Under the pieces are notes generated by a model, which saw nothing but the letters and a program-made list of their open reading frames with translations, ran no database searches and was not told the origin of the DNA. The position numbers were made by a program, and so were the translations under genes. This document shows positions 18,517 to 26,922 of a stretch of DNA of 64,000 nucleotides, one piece after another. The stretch lies in NCBI GenBank assembly GCA_030536575.1, contig JAUNPS010000013.1:3072-67071 (forward strand). The letters run 5' to 3'. This DNA comes from Eubacteriales bacterium (lineage in GTDB: Bacteria > Bacillota > Clostridia > Lachnospirales > Lachnospiraceae). Each line of letters begins with the position of its first letter. The first letter of the stretch is position 1.

Positions 18517-18545
18517 AAAATACTCTACTTTCCGGAAAATTGCAA
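18517..18545 (-). promoter_or_regulatory. Candidate promoter of glnN copy 2
   Basis: TTGCAA (18545-18540), 17 bp, TATTTT (18522-18517), followed by an approximately 235-base leader. In this leader, besides the terminator-like hairpin, CCGGAG/CTCCGG forms a small hairpin close to the ribosome site. Confidence 0.5.
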
Positions 18546-18589
18546 GCGAAATTTTTATTTTTTTTATTTTTCTTTTAAAACGGGGTTTC

Positions 18590-19453
18590 TCAGGCTTTTC
18601 CGATGGAGCCGAAGATTTCCATTTTTTCTTTTACAGTAGCTTTGATCGCTTCTGCGCCCGGTGCTAAGAGTTTCCGCGGGTCGAAGCCTTTGCCCTGCTG
18701 ATCTTTGCCTTCTTCGATGTATTTCCGGGTAGCGGCTGCGAAGGAAAGCTGGCACTCGGTGTTTACGTTAATTTTCGCAACGCCCAGGTCGATGGCTTTC
18801 TTGATCATGTCGGTGGGGATGCCGGTGCCGCCGTGCAGTACCAGAGGCATATCGCCGGTCAGCTCTTTGATGGCTGCCAGGGTCTCGAAGCTTAAGCCCT
18901 GCCAGTTTGCCGGGTATTTGCCGTGGATGTTGCCGATACCGGCTGCCAGGAAGTCGATGCCCAGGTCTGCCACGCGTTTGCACTCCTGGGGATCTGCGCA
19001 TTCGCCCATGCCTACGACGCCGTCTTCTTCACCGCCGATGGAGCCTACTTCTGCTTCCAGGGACATGTTATGTTCTTTACAGATCTCAACCAGTTTCTTG
19101 GTGTTCGCAACGTTCTCGTCGATCGGGCTGTGGGAGCCGTCATACATGATGGAGGAGAAGCCTGCTTCTACGCATTTCAGGCAGGCATCGTAGCTGCCGT
19201 GATCCAGATGCAGGGCAACCGGAACAGTGATGTTCATCTCTTCCAGCATGCCGTTTACCATGCCGACAACGGTTTTGTAGCCAGCCATATATTTTCCTGC
19301 GCCTTCGGATACGCCAAGGATAACGGGGGAGTTGTTTTCCTGGGCGGTCTGGAGGATCGCTTTGGTCCACTCAAGGTTGTTGATGTTGAACTGGCCTACT
19401 GCATAGTGTCCTGCCTGGGCCTTCTGTAACATTTCTTTTGCTGATACTAACAT
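18590..19453 (-). CDS. fba: Class II fructose-bisphosphate aldolase
   Basis: 287 residues; glycolysis/gluconeogenesis, cleaving fructose-1,6-bisphosphate to DHAP and glyceraldehyde-3-phosphate with zinc. Visible family motifs: ALHLDHGS (catalytic Asp and zinc His), EAEVGSIGGEED (zinc Glu), IGNIHGKY and LVLHGGTGIP (zinc His ligands), and a phosphate-binding KINVNTEC. ATG 19453 is chosen because GGAGGT precedes it; an ATG 15 bases upstream has no such site. Monocistronic. Tagatose-bisphosphate aldolases share these motifs, but no tagatose genes are nearby. Confidence 0.92.
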   Translation of the reverse strand: MLVSAKEMLQKAQAGHYAVGQFNINNLEWTKAILQTAQENNSPVILGVSEGAGKYMAGYKTVVGMVNGMLEEMNITVPVALHLDHGSYDACLKCVEAGFSSIMYDGSHSPIDENVANTKKLVEICKEHNMSLEAEVGSIGGEEDGVVGMGECADPQECKRVADLGIDFLAAGIGNIHGKYPANWQGLSFETLAAIKELTGDMPLVLHGGTGIPTDMIKKAIDLGVAKINVNTECQLSFAAATRKYIEEGKDQQGKGFDPRKLLAPGAEAIKATVKEKMEIFGSIGKA

Positions 19454-19592
19454 TTGTATTACCTCCATGTTTTAATTTTTGTTTCAAGGTTGCCTTTATT
19501 ATACTCTATAATTGTGAAAAAAGAAACAACTTTTTACTGCGAAATACCCTTTTTGACAAGTAAGGCGCGGTGCCATGCGCGGTCATGGCGAT

Positions 19593-20501
19593 TTACGCCT
19601 TCTCCTTCTCCGGCCTGCGCACCATAATCTCCACCGCCTGCTTCAGATTCAAAATCTCCACTTCGCGGTGCTTCCCGCCGTCCTCCCCGTCCAGCGTCCA
19701 GGCAATTTCCTCCTCCGACTCGATCCGGATGCAGTTCGTCTTAAAGAAATACACGAATTTGTTATCCGCTTCCCTGGTCAGAAGGCCGGAAAGCACCTGT
19801 TCCCAGTCCAGAGGCGTGATCGGATTCCGGATCAGAACCACCTCGAAAACGCCGTCGTTCAGCTGGACATTTTTCCCGGTAATATTCCGGAACCCTCCCA
19901 CGGACTCCGAGTTCGCCACCATGCCGTAGATAAAGTCCCCTTCCAGATGCATTTCTTCGGACTCGATGCGCAGCTGCTTATAGGGTTTAATATTAAAAAT
20001 GCTTTTCGCGCCGTTCAGCACATAGGCCAGATGGCCGATCAGGTTTTTCATATCCTGGTTCGTCTTATAAGAAACCTCTGTAAAGACGCCAAAGGCTGCA
20101 ATATAGACAAAATAATCGCCGTTAAAGGAGCCGATATCGCAGGCATAGGGGTAATCCTGGGTGATGATCCGGGCCGCTTCGCCCATCCGGGAAGGAATCT
20201 TCAGGCTGTGCGCGAAATCGTTCGTACTGCCTGCCGGAATGTAACCCACCGGACAGGTATGCTCCCCGTCCAGAATCCCGGTAACGACCTCGTCCAGCGT
20301 GCCATCTCCGCCGCTGCAGACGACCAGTTCGAATTCTCCCGCCCGCCTTTTCGTCACCTCGTAGGCATCCAGGCGCTTCTGGGTGGTGTAGACGGTCACA
20401 TCCATATCTTTTTTCACAAGAATGTCAACGATTTCCAAAATATGTCCTTTGATCAGGCCTTTTCCGGCCTTGGGATTTACGATAAGCAAGACTTTTTTCA
20501 T
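19593..20501 (-). CDS. Diacylglycerol/lipid kinase family protein (YegS/BmrU-like)
   Basis: 302 residues. The DAGK catalytic domain is seen in VNPKAGKG (about 9-16), SGGDGTLDEVV (about 63-73) and PAGSTNDFA (about 90-98), which form the ATP site. A C-terminal beta-sandwich is typical of YegS and DgkB. It probably phosphorylates diacylglycerol or a related lipid for phospholipid recycling at the inner face of the membrane. Substrate cannot be told from sequence. AAGGAG precedes the ATG. It stands alone between the aldolase and the DUF1002 gene. Confidence 0.88.
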   Translation of the reverse strand: MKKVLLIVNPKAGKGLIKGHILEIVDILVKKDMDVTVYTTQKRLDAYEVTKRRAGEFELVVCSGGDGTLDEVVTGILDGEHTCPVGYIPAGSTNDFAHSLKIPSRMGEAARIITQDYPYACDIGSFNGDYFVYIAAFGVFTEVSYKTNQDMKNLIGHLAYVLNGAKSIFNIKPYKQLRIESEEMHLEGDFIYGMVANSESVGGFRNITGKNVQLNDGVFEVVLIRNPITPLDWEQVLSGLLTREADNKFVYFFKTNCIRIESEEEIAWTLDGEDGGKHREVEILNLKQAVEIMVRRPEKEKA

Positions 20502-20625
20502 TTGGTAATCTCCTTATTATGCGAAACTGTTAAATAATCCTAATTCTACACTTTCCAAAAACGGTCTGCAAGCACTTTACAGTTTTTTAATACCTGGCCG
20601 GCGCTCCCGCATAACCCCCATTGTC

Positions 20626-20658
20626 AAAAATGCGGGGAACCTCTTCGGTATCCCCGCA
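20626..20658 (-). terminator. Terminator of the DUF1002 gene
   Basis: TGCGGGG (20631-20637)/CCCCGCA (20652-20658) plus ACC/GGT; TTTTT on minus. Confidence 0.85.
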
Positions 20659-20682
20659 CTTTCTCTTTCGCAGACAGGCGTC

Positions 20683-22416
20683 TCAGCCAAGCTCCTCCAG
20701 CTCGCCGTCCCCGCCAAGTTCCTCAAAACCGTCCAGCTCATCCGAGCCATCCAGTTCTTCAAGGCCGTCCAGTTCCTGACTGTCCACTTCTTCCGGGAAA
20801 TCCTCCTCGTAAACCTTGCAGAAGAATTTCATGATGGACGTATACATTTCCTGGCAGCTTTCCGCACTGTAGTATTCGAAAATCTTCTCTTCGCCGTTCA
20901 GGAACAGATCCTGCATCTTGCTGTCCAGATAGTTCAGCTCGTCGTCTTCGTAAACAGCGTCATCCTCCGGAACAAAGTCGCCCATTCCTTCCAGCTTCAT
21001 GCTCAGGAACAGCTCTTCGATGAAATCGATGGCCAGTTTCGAGGTCTCTTCATCCACCGGAACCTTGTAGTTTCCGTCGGAGTCAAGATCCGAGTCGTTA
21101 AAATGTTTCTCGCAGTATTTTACGACACGGTCATAGGCGTCGCGGTCTTCCGCGTCCAGGTAATCCGGGTTCAGCGGGTCTTCGGTCTCCGCAGGCAGTT
21201 CGGTCTCAATGACCTCGACATACTCGGTCTGCGGCTCGGTGCTTTCCACATACTGCTCGGTTTCCGGCTCGAAATATTCGGTCTCTGCCGGAACGATTTC
21301 GATAAACTCTGTCTCTTCCGGGGCAATGTTTTCCACGTATTCCGTCTCTTCCGGAGCGATATTCTCTACATATTCCGTCTCTTCCGGAGCAATATTCTCG
21401 ATGTACTCGGTCTCCCAGGTGTCGTCGCCAAAGACTTCTTCGTTTTCGTCAAAGACCGCTTCGGTCTCTTTCTCGTCGGTGGAACCGGAAATGATATTCT
21501 CTCCCAGGATGCTTTCGTCCAGGCCGCTTAAAATGCTGTCCGGATCTTCGGTTTCCGGTTCTTCAGCCCAAACCCCGTCGGTCTCGTCTTCGATTTCATC
21601 GTCGCCGCCCAGGATTTCAATTTCTTCGTCAGTTCCGTCGTTACCGGATACGTTTCCGTCTACCATTTCCAGCGTATCCTGCATTTCCTCATAGTCATAG
21701 TCCTGGCCTGCAAGCTTTTCCAGAAGGTCCGTCAGCACTTCGACGACTTCATCGTCCAGGACGTAGCCCTTGCCGTCGGCGATCTCCTCGACTTTGGACT
21801 GGATGATCTCCCGATCCTGGAGTTCTTCGCCGAGGACTTCCATCTTCGCTTCGTTGACAATGGCGGTGGCGTCGGTCTGCCCGATCTGGTCGCCAAGTTC
21901 CCCGGTCACGACGAGTTCTTCGGTGGCCAGCTCTTTCTTCTCTTCGGAGAGGGTTTCTCCGGTAGCGGTCTCATAGGCCATGATGATGCCGGTCAGGGCG
22001 CCTGTGCCGGATACCTGGAAGGGGCATGCTGCAATGACTTCGCAGTTCGTCACGCCGGAGGTGGACAGGGTCGTGGCGATCATGTTACAGGTAACCCAGG
22101 AAAGATTCGCGGTTTTTACGCGGATGCCGCCGGAGGTGGTGGGTTTCACGTAGGCACAGCTAAAGGTGCGGGTGCCGATCTGTTCCAGGGGAACGTAGGC
22201 GCTTAAATGGGCGCGTTCGTCGTCATTATTAATGTACAGGACTTCTACTTCGTCGTAGCTGACGTTAAAATAGCGCATCATCGTGTCTTTCTGCTCCTGG
22301 CTCAAGTCCACGCCCAGGGTCACGACCTTACTGGCGTCTGCAAAAGCGGAAAAAGACAGGCCCAGCGAGAGGCACACGCCGCAGATCAGGGCGGCTGCAA
22401 ATTTTTTCTTACTCAT
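20683..22416 (-). CDS. Secreted DUF1002 protein with acidic repeat tail
   Basis: 577 residues; start at ATG 22416 after AGGAGG. Signal peptide ends near AFADA. Residues about 20-260 are a DUF1002 (YpuA-like) domain, recognisable from VVTLGVDLSQEQ and ACPFQVSGTGALTGI. A long acidic low-complexity region follows, including three near-perfect 11-residue units (ENIAPEETEYV) and further ETE-type units. A helical domain (about 410-530) follows, and then a second acidic repeat tail (ELDG/ELEELG). DUF1002 has no settled function. The acidic tails could bind Ca2+ or act as wall spacers; that is a guess. Confidence 0.85.
   Translation of the reverse strand: MSKKKFAAALICGVCLSLGLSFSAFADASKVVTLGVDLSQEQKDTMMRYFNVSYDEVEVLYINNDDERAHLSAYVPLEQIGTRTFSCAYVKPTTSGGIRVKTANLSWVTCNMIATTLSTSGVTNCEVIAACPFQVSGTGALTGIIMAYETATGETLSEEKKELATEELVVTGELGDQIGQTDATAIVNEAKMEVLGEELQDREIIQSKVEEIADGKGYVLDDEVVEVLTDLLEKLAGQDYDYEEMQDTLEMVDGNVSGNDGTDEEIEILGGDDEIEDETDGVWAEEPETEDPDSILSGLDESILGENIISGSTDEKETEAVFDENEEVFGDDTWETEYIENIAPEETEYVENIAPEETEYVENIAPEETEFIEIVPAETEYFEPETEQYVESTEPQTEYVEVIETELPAETEDPLNPDYLDAEDRDAYDRVVKYCEKHFNDSDLDSDGNYKVPVDEETSKLAIDFIEELFLSMKLEGMGDFVPEDDAVYEDDELNYLDSKMQDLFLNGEEKIFEYYSAESCQEMYTSIMKFFCKVYEEDFPEEVDSQELDGLEELDGSDELDGFEELGGDGELEELG
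21311..21409 (-). repeat. Three tandem 33-bp coding repeats
   Basis: Units start at 21311, 21344 and 21377 (exactly 33 bp) and encode ENIAPEETEYV-like peptides inside the DUF1002 protein. Near-identity at DNA level suggests recent slippage expansion. Confidence 0.85.
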
Positions 22417-22557
22417 AACATTCCTCCTCTTAGATACTGCATAGGAAAACAGCTCCATTTTTGTTTATTCTACCACACTTTTCCTCAAAAATCCTAGCTT
22501 ATTTCTTAATTTTTTTCTTTTTCCGCAAAACTGCCCTCCTGCCCGCAGCGCAAAAAG

Positions 22558-22588
22558 AAAAAACCTGGATGCGCCGCGCACACCCAGG
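22558..22588 (-). terminator. Terminator of the AGCS symporter
   Basis: CCTGGATGCGC (22564-22574)/GCACACCCAGG (22578-22588) with wobble pairs; TTTTTTC on minus. Confidence 0.85.
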
Positions 22589-22595
22589 CCTTTCC

Positions 22596-23978
22596 TCATT
22601 TGTCCACAATCGGGATCTCATCCTCACATTTCTTATCCAAATCGTTTATGTACTTCTTCGTCTCCTTCACAATCACATTCGACAACAGCAGCACCGCGAT
22701 CAGGTTCGGAATCGCCATCAGCGCATTCAGCGTATCCGCAATCGTCCACACCAGATTCAGCGCCGCCACCGGAGCAATCGCCGCCACGACAATATACAGC
22801 ACCCGATACGGAACCAGCCCCTTCTTCCCCGCGAAATATTCCACGCAGCGCTCGCCGTAATAAGACCAGCCAAGTACCGTCGAATACGCGAAGGAAATCA
22901 TCCCAACCACCAGAATGATCGGCCCAAGCACCGGAATCTGGTCAAAAGCCAGCGTCGTCAGAATCCCGCCGTCCTTAATATTGGACATGTCAATGGACGG
23001 GTTTTTCATAATACTGGAAACCAGAACCAGTCCTGTCATCAGGCATACGACAACCGTATCCCAGAACGTTCCGGTGGAAGAAACCAGCGCCTGCCGCACA
23101 GGATTCCGCGTCTGCGCCGCCGCAGCCGCAATCGGGGCAGAACCCATACCGGATTCATTCGAAAACAGCCCCCGCGCGATCCCGTAGCGCATCGCCATCA
23201 TGATCCCGCTTCCCACCAGGCCGCCTGCCGCCGCACCCGGCTGAAACGCCAGCGTACAGATCGTCTTAAGCGCCGGCCACAGGAAATCACGGTTAATCAC
23301 CAGAATGATCAAACATCCAACCACATAAAACGCCGCCATAAACGGAACCAGCTTTTCACACACTCTGGCAATGCTCTTAATGCCGCCAAAAATAACCAGC
23401 GCCGTCAGGAGCGCAACCACCACGCCCACGATCCACGGCGGAATCCCCAGATTCGCCTCACAGACCGTAGCAATCGCATTCACCTGCGTCGCACATCCGA
23501 TTCCGAAGGAAGCAAAGGCTCCAAAGAACGCGAAAATCAGCGCCAGCCATTTGGCATGAAGGCCCCGCTCCAGCGCGTACATTGCCCCGCCCTGCATCCG
23601 GCCGTCTTTCGTCTTCACCCGGTATTTCACCGCGATCAGCGACTCCGAATACTTCGTGGCAATGCCGAAAACGCCGGTGAGCCAGCACCAGAGCACCGCG
23701 CCCGGCCCTCCAAGGGCGATCGCCGTCCCCACGCCGATAATATTTCCCGTGCCGATGGTAGAGGCCAACGCCGTGGCCAATGCGCCAAACTGGCTGACTT
23801 CTCCTTCCGAGTCAGGATCCCTGGTTACGGAAAGCTTAATGCCTGTCAGGACTTTCCTCTGGATGCCTCCGGTTCGGATCGTCATGAAAATGTGGGTTCC
23901 TAAGAGCAGGATGATCGTCGGCCAGCCCCACACCCAGGCGTTTGAGGTGTTGATAAATGATACGATTGCGTCTAACAT
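22596..23978 (-). CDS. Sodium:alanine/glycine symporter, AGCS family
   Basis: 460 residues, about eleven membrane segments. It brings small neutral amino acids in with Na+. Family motifs: TGTGNIIGVGTAIALGGPG (about 75-93), GAVLWCWLTGVFG, YVLE-like GGAMYALERGL, and NESGMGSAPIAAAAA (about 273-287), which is strongly conserved in AGCS. Length is usual. The start is behind GGGAGG. It is the only gene of its unit, transcribed from a consensus promoter through a short leader with a terminator hairpin, so attenuation by an unidentified signal is likely. Confidence 0.93.
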   Translation of the reverse strand: MLDAIVSFINTSNAWVWGWPTIILLLGTHIFMTIRTGGIQRKVLTGIKLSVTRDPDSEGEVSQFGALATALASTIGTGNIIGVGTAIALGGPGAVLWCWLTGVFGIATKYSESLIAVKYRVKTKDGRMQGGAMYALERGLHAKWLALIFAFFGAFASFGIGCATQVNAIATVCEANLGIPPWIVGVVVALLTALVIFGGIKSIARVCEKLVPFMAAFYVVGCLIILVINRDFLWPALKTICTLAFQPGAAAGGLVGSGIMMAMRYGIARGLFSNESGMGSAPIAAAAAQTRNPVRQALVSSTGTFWDTVVVCLMTGLVLVSSIMKNPSIDMSNIKDGGILTTLAFDQIPVLGPIILVVGMISFAYSTVLGWSYYGERCVEYFAGKKGLVPYRVLYIVVAAIAPVAALNLVWTIADTLNALMAIPNLIAVLLLSNVIVKETKKYINDLDKKCEDEIPIVDK

Positions 23979-24049
23979 AATTCCCTCCCTGTTTCATAAT
24001 TTCTCAGCATCGGACAACGGTCTGCTTCACAGATGCAGCCGGTAAAGCA

Positions 24050-24089
24050 AAAGAAAAAGGTGCATCGCTTAAAAACAGCGCATACACCT
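24050..24089 (-). terminator. Leader terminator/attenuator before the AGCS gene
   Basis: AGCGCATACACCT (24077-24089) pairs with AGGTGCATCGCT (24058-24069), followed by TTTTTCTTTT on minus. The upstream arm begins in an AAGGAGG sequence, and a four-codon ORF (ATG at 24083, Met-Arg-Cys-Phe-stop) lies in the arm and loop. It may instead be the greA terminator. Confidence 0.7.
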
Positions 24090-24119
24090 CCTTGTGTCCT
24101 TTGCCCAAACGTTGGTATC

Positions 24120-24148
24120 ATTTTACACCATGGAACGGGCAATATCAA
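24120..24148 (-). promoter_or_regulatory. Promoter of the AGCS symporter
   Basis: TTGATA (24148-24143), 17 bp, TAAAAT (24125-24120). Start of RNA near 24113, only about 24 bases before the leader hairpin. Confidence 0.7.
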
Positions 24149-24186
24149 GCACAAATTGTAATTTTTATTGCATTTTTTCGAAAAAC

Positions 24187-24690
24187 CTAAAATTTTCGGA
24201 TTTCATCCTGGCTGTCATCCGTGGTTTTGCTGATTTTTTTGATCACAATGTAGTATCCATAGGTATCGTTCACTTTAATGTAAACGCGGTCGCCTTCCTT
24301 CCGCCCCAGGATCGCCTTTCCAATCGGGGACTCCGTGCTGATCAGCCCCTTCAGCGAATTCCCGCGGATCGACGTCACCAGCCGGTACTCCTCCGTCACA
24401 TCATCTTCTTCGAAATAAACGGAAACCGTATTATTCAGCCCCACCTCGTCTTCTTTCGAATCGTCGGAGATCACCACCGCGTTTTTCAGCATGCGCTCCA
24501 GATAGCGGATCCGGCTTTCATTTTTATTCTTATCGCGTTTTGCCGCATAATATTCGAAGTTTTCGCTCAGATCGCCTTGGGCTCTGGCTTCTTTTACGGC
24601 TTCGATGGCTTCCTTGCGGACTACCAGCTTCCGGTATTCGATCTCCTCTTCAATTTTCTTTACGTCACTTTTTGTCAATTGTTCACCCAT
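24187..24690 (-). CDS. greA: GreA/GreB-family transcription elongation factor
   Basis: 167 residues. An N-terminal coiled-coil (about 5-80) carries the tip acidic residues in EARAQGDLSENFEYYAAK, the GreA signature that reaches into the polymerase channel. A C-terminal FKBP-like domain contains SPIGKAILGRKEGD. It rescues backtracked RNA polymerase by stimulating RNA cleavage. Length is slightly above the usual 158. It starts 45 bp after brnQ with no terminator visible between, so the two may be co-transcribed. Confidence 0.92.
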   Translation of the reverse strand: MGEQLTKSDVKKIEEEIEYRKLVVRKEAIEAVKEARAQGDLSENFEYYAAKRDKNKNESRIRYLERMLKNAVVISDDSKEDEVGLNNTVSVYFEEDDVTEEYRLVTSIRGNSLKGLISTESPIGKAILGRKEGDRVYIKVNDTYGYYIVIKKISKTTDDSQDEIRKF

Positions 24691-24735
24691 GTTCTGTTCA
24701 TTCCTTCTTTTTTCATTGACCTGAACGGCCGCTTT

Positions 24736-26052
24736 TTATTCTACCACATTTTTCGCAGAAGAACCAACCGAAATTCCCGTACAGATCAAAACAGACAGCG
24801 CCGCCGGCCAGATCCACCCAAATCCTTCCTTATAAAATGGAATCTGTTCGAAAAACGCCTCCGCCGCCGAAACCAGAAAGCCCTGTTCGCCGATCACATG
24901 GATCACGCTGAACAAAAAGGTGCTTCCCACAGTCAGCGGATAGAGCGCCCGCACGGCCTGAAGCCGGGCAGGTGCAAAAGACAGCAGGATCAGAACCAGC
25001 GCCACCGGATACACCGCATTCAGAAGCGGCTCGGAAATGCGCAGAATCGCGTCCAGCCCCGCATTGGAAATGAGCATACTGACCGCTGCCCACCCAATCA
25101 GCCACCGATGGTACGAAACTGCCGGAAACAGCTCAGAAAAATATTTGCTGCAGCAGCTCAGAAGACCTACGCAGGTATTCAGGCATGCAAGCACAAACAT
25201 GACCGCGAGCACCAGATAGCCCCATCCTCCGTAAAGGCTGCCAGCCAGATTCGACAATACCTGTGCTCCATTTGACACCGAAGCATTCCGGCTCCCTTCC
25301 ACCGCCCCGGCATGCGCCAGAAGCGCATAGATCAGAAACAGCAGGCCTCCCGCAAAGAGTCCGGCCAGGATTGTCTCCCGCATCTGCGCCTTTTCCTCCG
25401 TCACGCCCAGATTCCGGATATTAAGCGCAAGAATAATGCCAAAATTCAGGGCCGCAAGCGCATCCAGCGTCTGGTAGCCGTCCAGGACTCCCCTGGAGAA
25501 AGGCGTTTCCTGGTACTGTAATGCAGCCTTCCCATACTGCGGCTCCATCTGCAGCATACAGCCCGCCGTCAGAACCAGCACTAAAACCAGCAGGCACGGC
25601 GTAGTGACTTTTCCCAGTTTTTCGGAAAGCTTCTCCGGATTCCAGGCCATCACCGCAGCCACCGTGAAAAAAATAATGGAATACGCCAGCAAAAGCCATC
25701 CCTGCAGCCGCCCGTCCGTGAACGGCTCCATCGCCATGGCGTAAGAAGTGCTCGCCGTCCGCGGAATCGCGAGGCACGGCCCGATGAAAAGATAGGTGAT
25801 CAGCGTAAAAACGAAGGCAAACCTGGGGTGTACCCGCCCGGCGAGCCGATTCAGTCCTCCGGTCCGCGCCACGGCCACGATTCCCAGAATCGGAAACCCC
25901 ACCGCCGTCACGGCAAATCCCAGAAAGGCAGGCCACGTCTGTTCTCCTGCCATCGCTCCCAAAAACGGAGGAAAAATCAGATTCCCTGCTCCGAAAAACA
26001 TGGAAAATAGAGTAAGGCCGATCATAACCCGGTTTCTCCTGGATAAGCGCAT
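24736..26052 (-). CDS. brnQ: Branched-chain amino acid transporter BrnQ
   Basis: 438 residues with about twelve hydrophobic segments. LFSMFFGAGNLIFPPFLG (about 15-32) is the diagnostic BrnQ/LivJ N-terminus. The family imports leucine, isoleucine and valine with Na+ or H+. GTG ATATC spacing places the ATG behind GGGG. A promoter with TAGACA-17-TACAAT lies 45-70 bp upstream. greA follows after 45 bp. Confidence 0.93.
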   Translation of the reverse strand: MRLSRRNRVMIGLTLFSMFFGAGNLIFPPFLGAMAGEQTWPAFLGFAVTAVGFPILGIVAVARTGGLNRLAGRVHPRFAFVFTLITYLFIGPCLAIPRTASTSYAMAMEPFTDGRLQGWLLLAYSIIFFTVAAVMAWNPEKLSEKLGKVTTPCLLVLVLVLTAGCMLQMEPQYGKAALQYQETPFSRGVLDGYQTLDALAALNFGIILALNIRNLGVTEEKAQMRETILAGLFAGGLLFLIYALLAHAGAVEGSRNASVSNGAQVLSNLAGSLYGGWGYLVLAVMFVLACLNTCVGLLSCCSKYFSELFPAVSYHRWLIGWAAVSMLISNAGLDAILRISEPLLNAVYPVALVLILLSFAPARLQAVRALYPLTVGSTFLFSVIHVIGEQGFLVSAAEAFFEQIPFYKEGFGWIWPAALSVLICTGISVGSSAKNVVE

Positions 26053-26095
26053 GATATCACCCCTGATGTCTCACATTTTGTCTTCGACTGCCTAT

Positions 26096-26124
26096 ATTGT
26101 ACTTTATTTTCAGATAGTTGTCTA
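26096..26124 (-). promoter_or_regulatory. Promoter of brnQ
   Basis: TAGACA (26124-26119), 17 bp, TACAAT (26101-26096); RNA start near 26089. Confidence 0.65.
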
Positions 26125-26226
26125 CTTACCAGCAGAAGACTCCTGGGGATATCCTGTAAATTTTCTGTTAATATTTTATGTCTAATGCGTTGCCCGGACA
26201 AAACGTGTGCCGCGCCGCAAAAATGC

Positions 26227-26251
26227 AAAAAGAGCCTGCGTATGCAGACTC
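26227..26251 (-). terminator. Terminator of the flavodoxin gene
   Basis: GAGCCTGC (26232-26239)/GCAGACTC (26244-26251) with one wobble; TTTTT on minus. Confidence 0.85.
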
Positions 26252-26256
26252 CTTTT

Positions 26257-26784
26257 TTATTCCGTAATTCCCCTGATATATTCCAGCACCGGCTCCACGT
26301 AGGACGGGTCCGAGAAATCGAAGGATTTTCCGGACAATGCGGCCGCACGCGGTCCTTCCTGCTTCTCCTGCGCCCTCCTTTTGCGGATGTGCCGGAACGC
26401 CTTGATCATCATCCGGTCCCCCGGCCCCATTTTTTCGTAGTTCAGGCCGGAATGCATATAGAAAAATTTGATCTTTTCCAGCTCCGCATCCGTGAAGTTC
26501 TGCTTCAGGGACTTCTGGATCAGCGGCGACTGGGGCGCGGTGGCCCCTGTCACAAAAATAATATTCTTCTTTCCAAGAGGCAGCACCTTTTTCCGGAACC
26601 AATCCCGATTTTTCACCGTTCCGGAACGGAACCCGCTGCCATACAGAATCACGTCATAAGCGGACAGATCCGTCTTCTTTCCTTTATCGAGAGACAGGCA
26701 GGGACAATCCAGTTCACCTGCCAGCCATTTTGCATATTTTTCGGTAAATCCGGTTTTCGAATAGTAAATTACGACTGCTTTCAT
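26257..26784 (-). CDS. Flavodoxin-domain protein
   Basis: 175 residues. The N-terminus VVIYYSKTGFTEKYAKWLA is the phosphate-binding loop of flavodoxins (S/T-x-T-G-x-T), and DVILYGSGFRSGTVKN corresponds to the second FMN loop. IIFVTGATAPQ fits the third strand. The C-terminal 35 residues are an extension with a basic helix (RHIRKRRAQEK). It probably binds FMN and passes electrons or reduces a quinone in the cytoplasm. The partner is unknown. Ribosome site GGGAGG. Single-gene unit with its own terminator. Confidence 0.8.
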   Translation of the reverse strand: MKAVVIYYSKTGFTEKYAKWLAGELDCPCLSLDKGKKTDLSAYDVILYGSGFRSGTVKNRDWFRKKVLPLGKKNIIFVTGATAPQSPLIQKSLKQNFTDAELEKIKFFYMHSGLNYEKMGPGDRMMIKAFRHIRKRRAQEKQEGPRAAALSGKSFDFSDPSYVEPVLEYIRGITE

Positions 26785-26922
26785 TTGATCGCCTCCCGGC
26801 TTCTTCGGTCTTTCGTTTCGGTCTCCATGCCCTGCGCTTTCGTTTTCCCGCGCAGAAGGCTAGTTCTATAGTAGTAAAGATTCCGGGATTTGTCAAAGTA
26901 TTTCTATTCTTTTTCTATTATT

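Noticed and set aside
21311-21409. CRISPR-like repeat
   Set aside because: The 33-bp repeats are contiguous, in frame and encode acidic protein repeats; no spacers.
23979-24120. Glycine riboswitch before the AGCS symporter
   Set aside because: GGGCAAAGGACAC resembles part of the glycine aptamer, but the promoter places the RNA start too close to the hairpin for an aptamer, and the other conserved blocks are missing.
22461-25275. Long plus-strand ORFs with Arg/His/Gln-rich sequences (480 and 393 codons)
   Set aside because: They are antisense to AGCS, greA and brnQ; compositions are those of reverse complements of membrane and coding sequence, with no ribosome sites.
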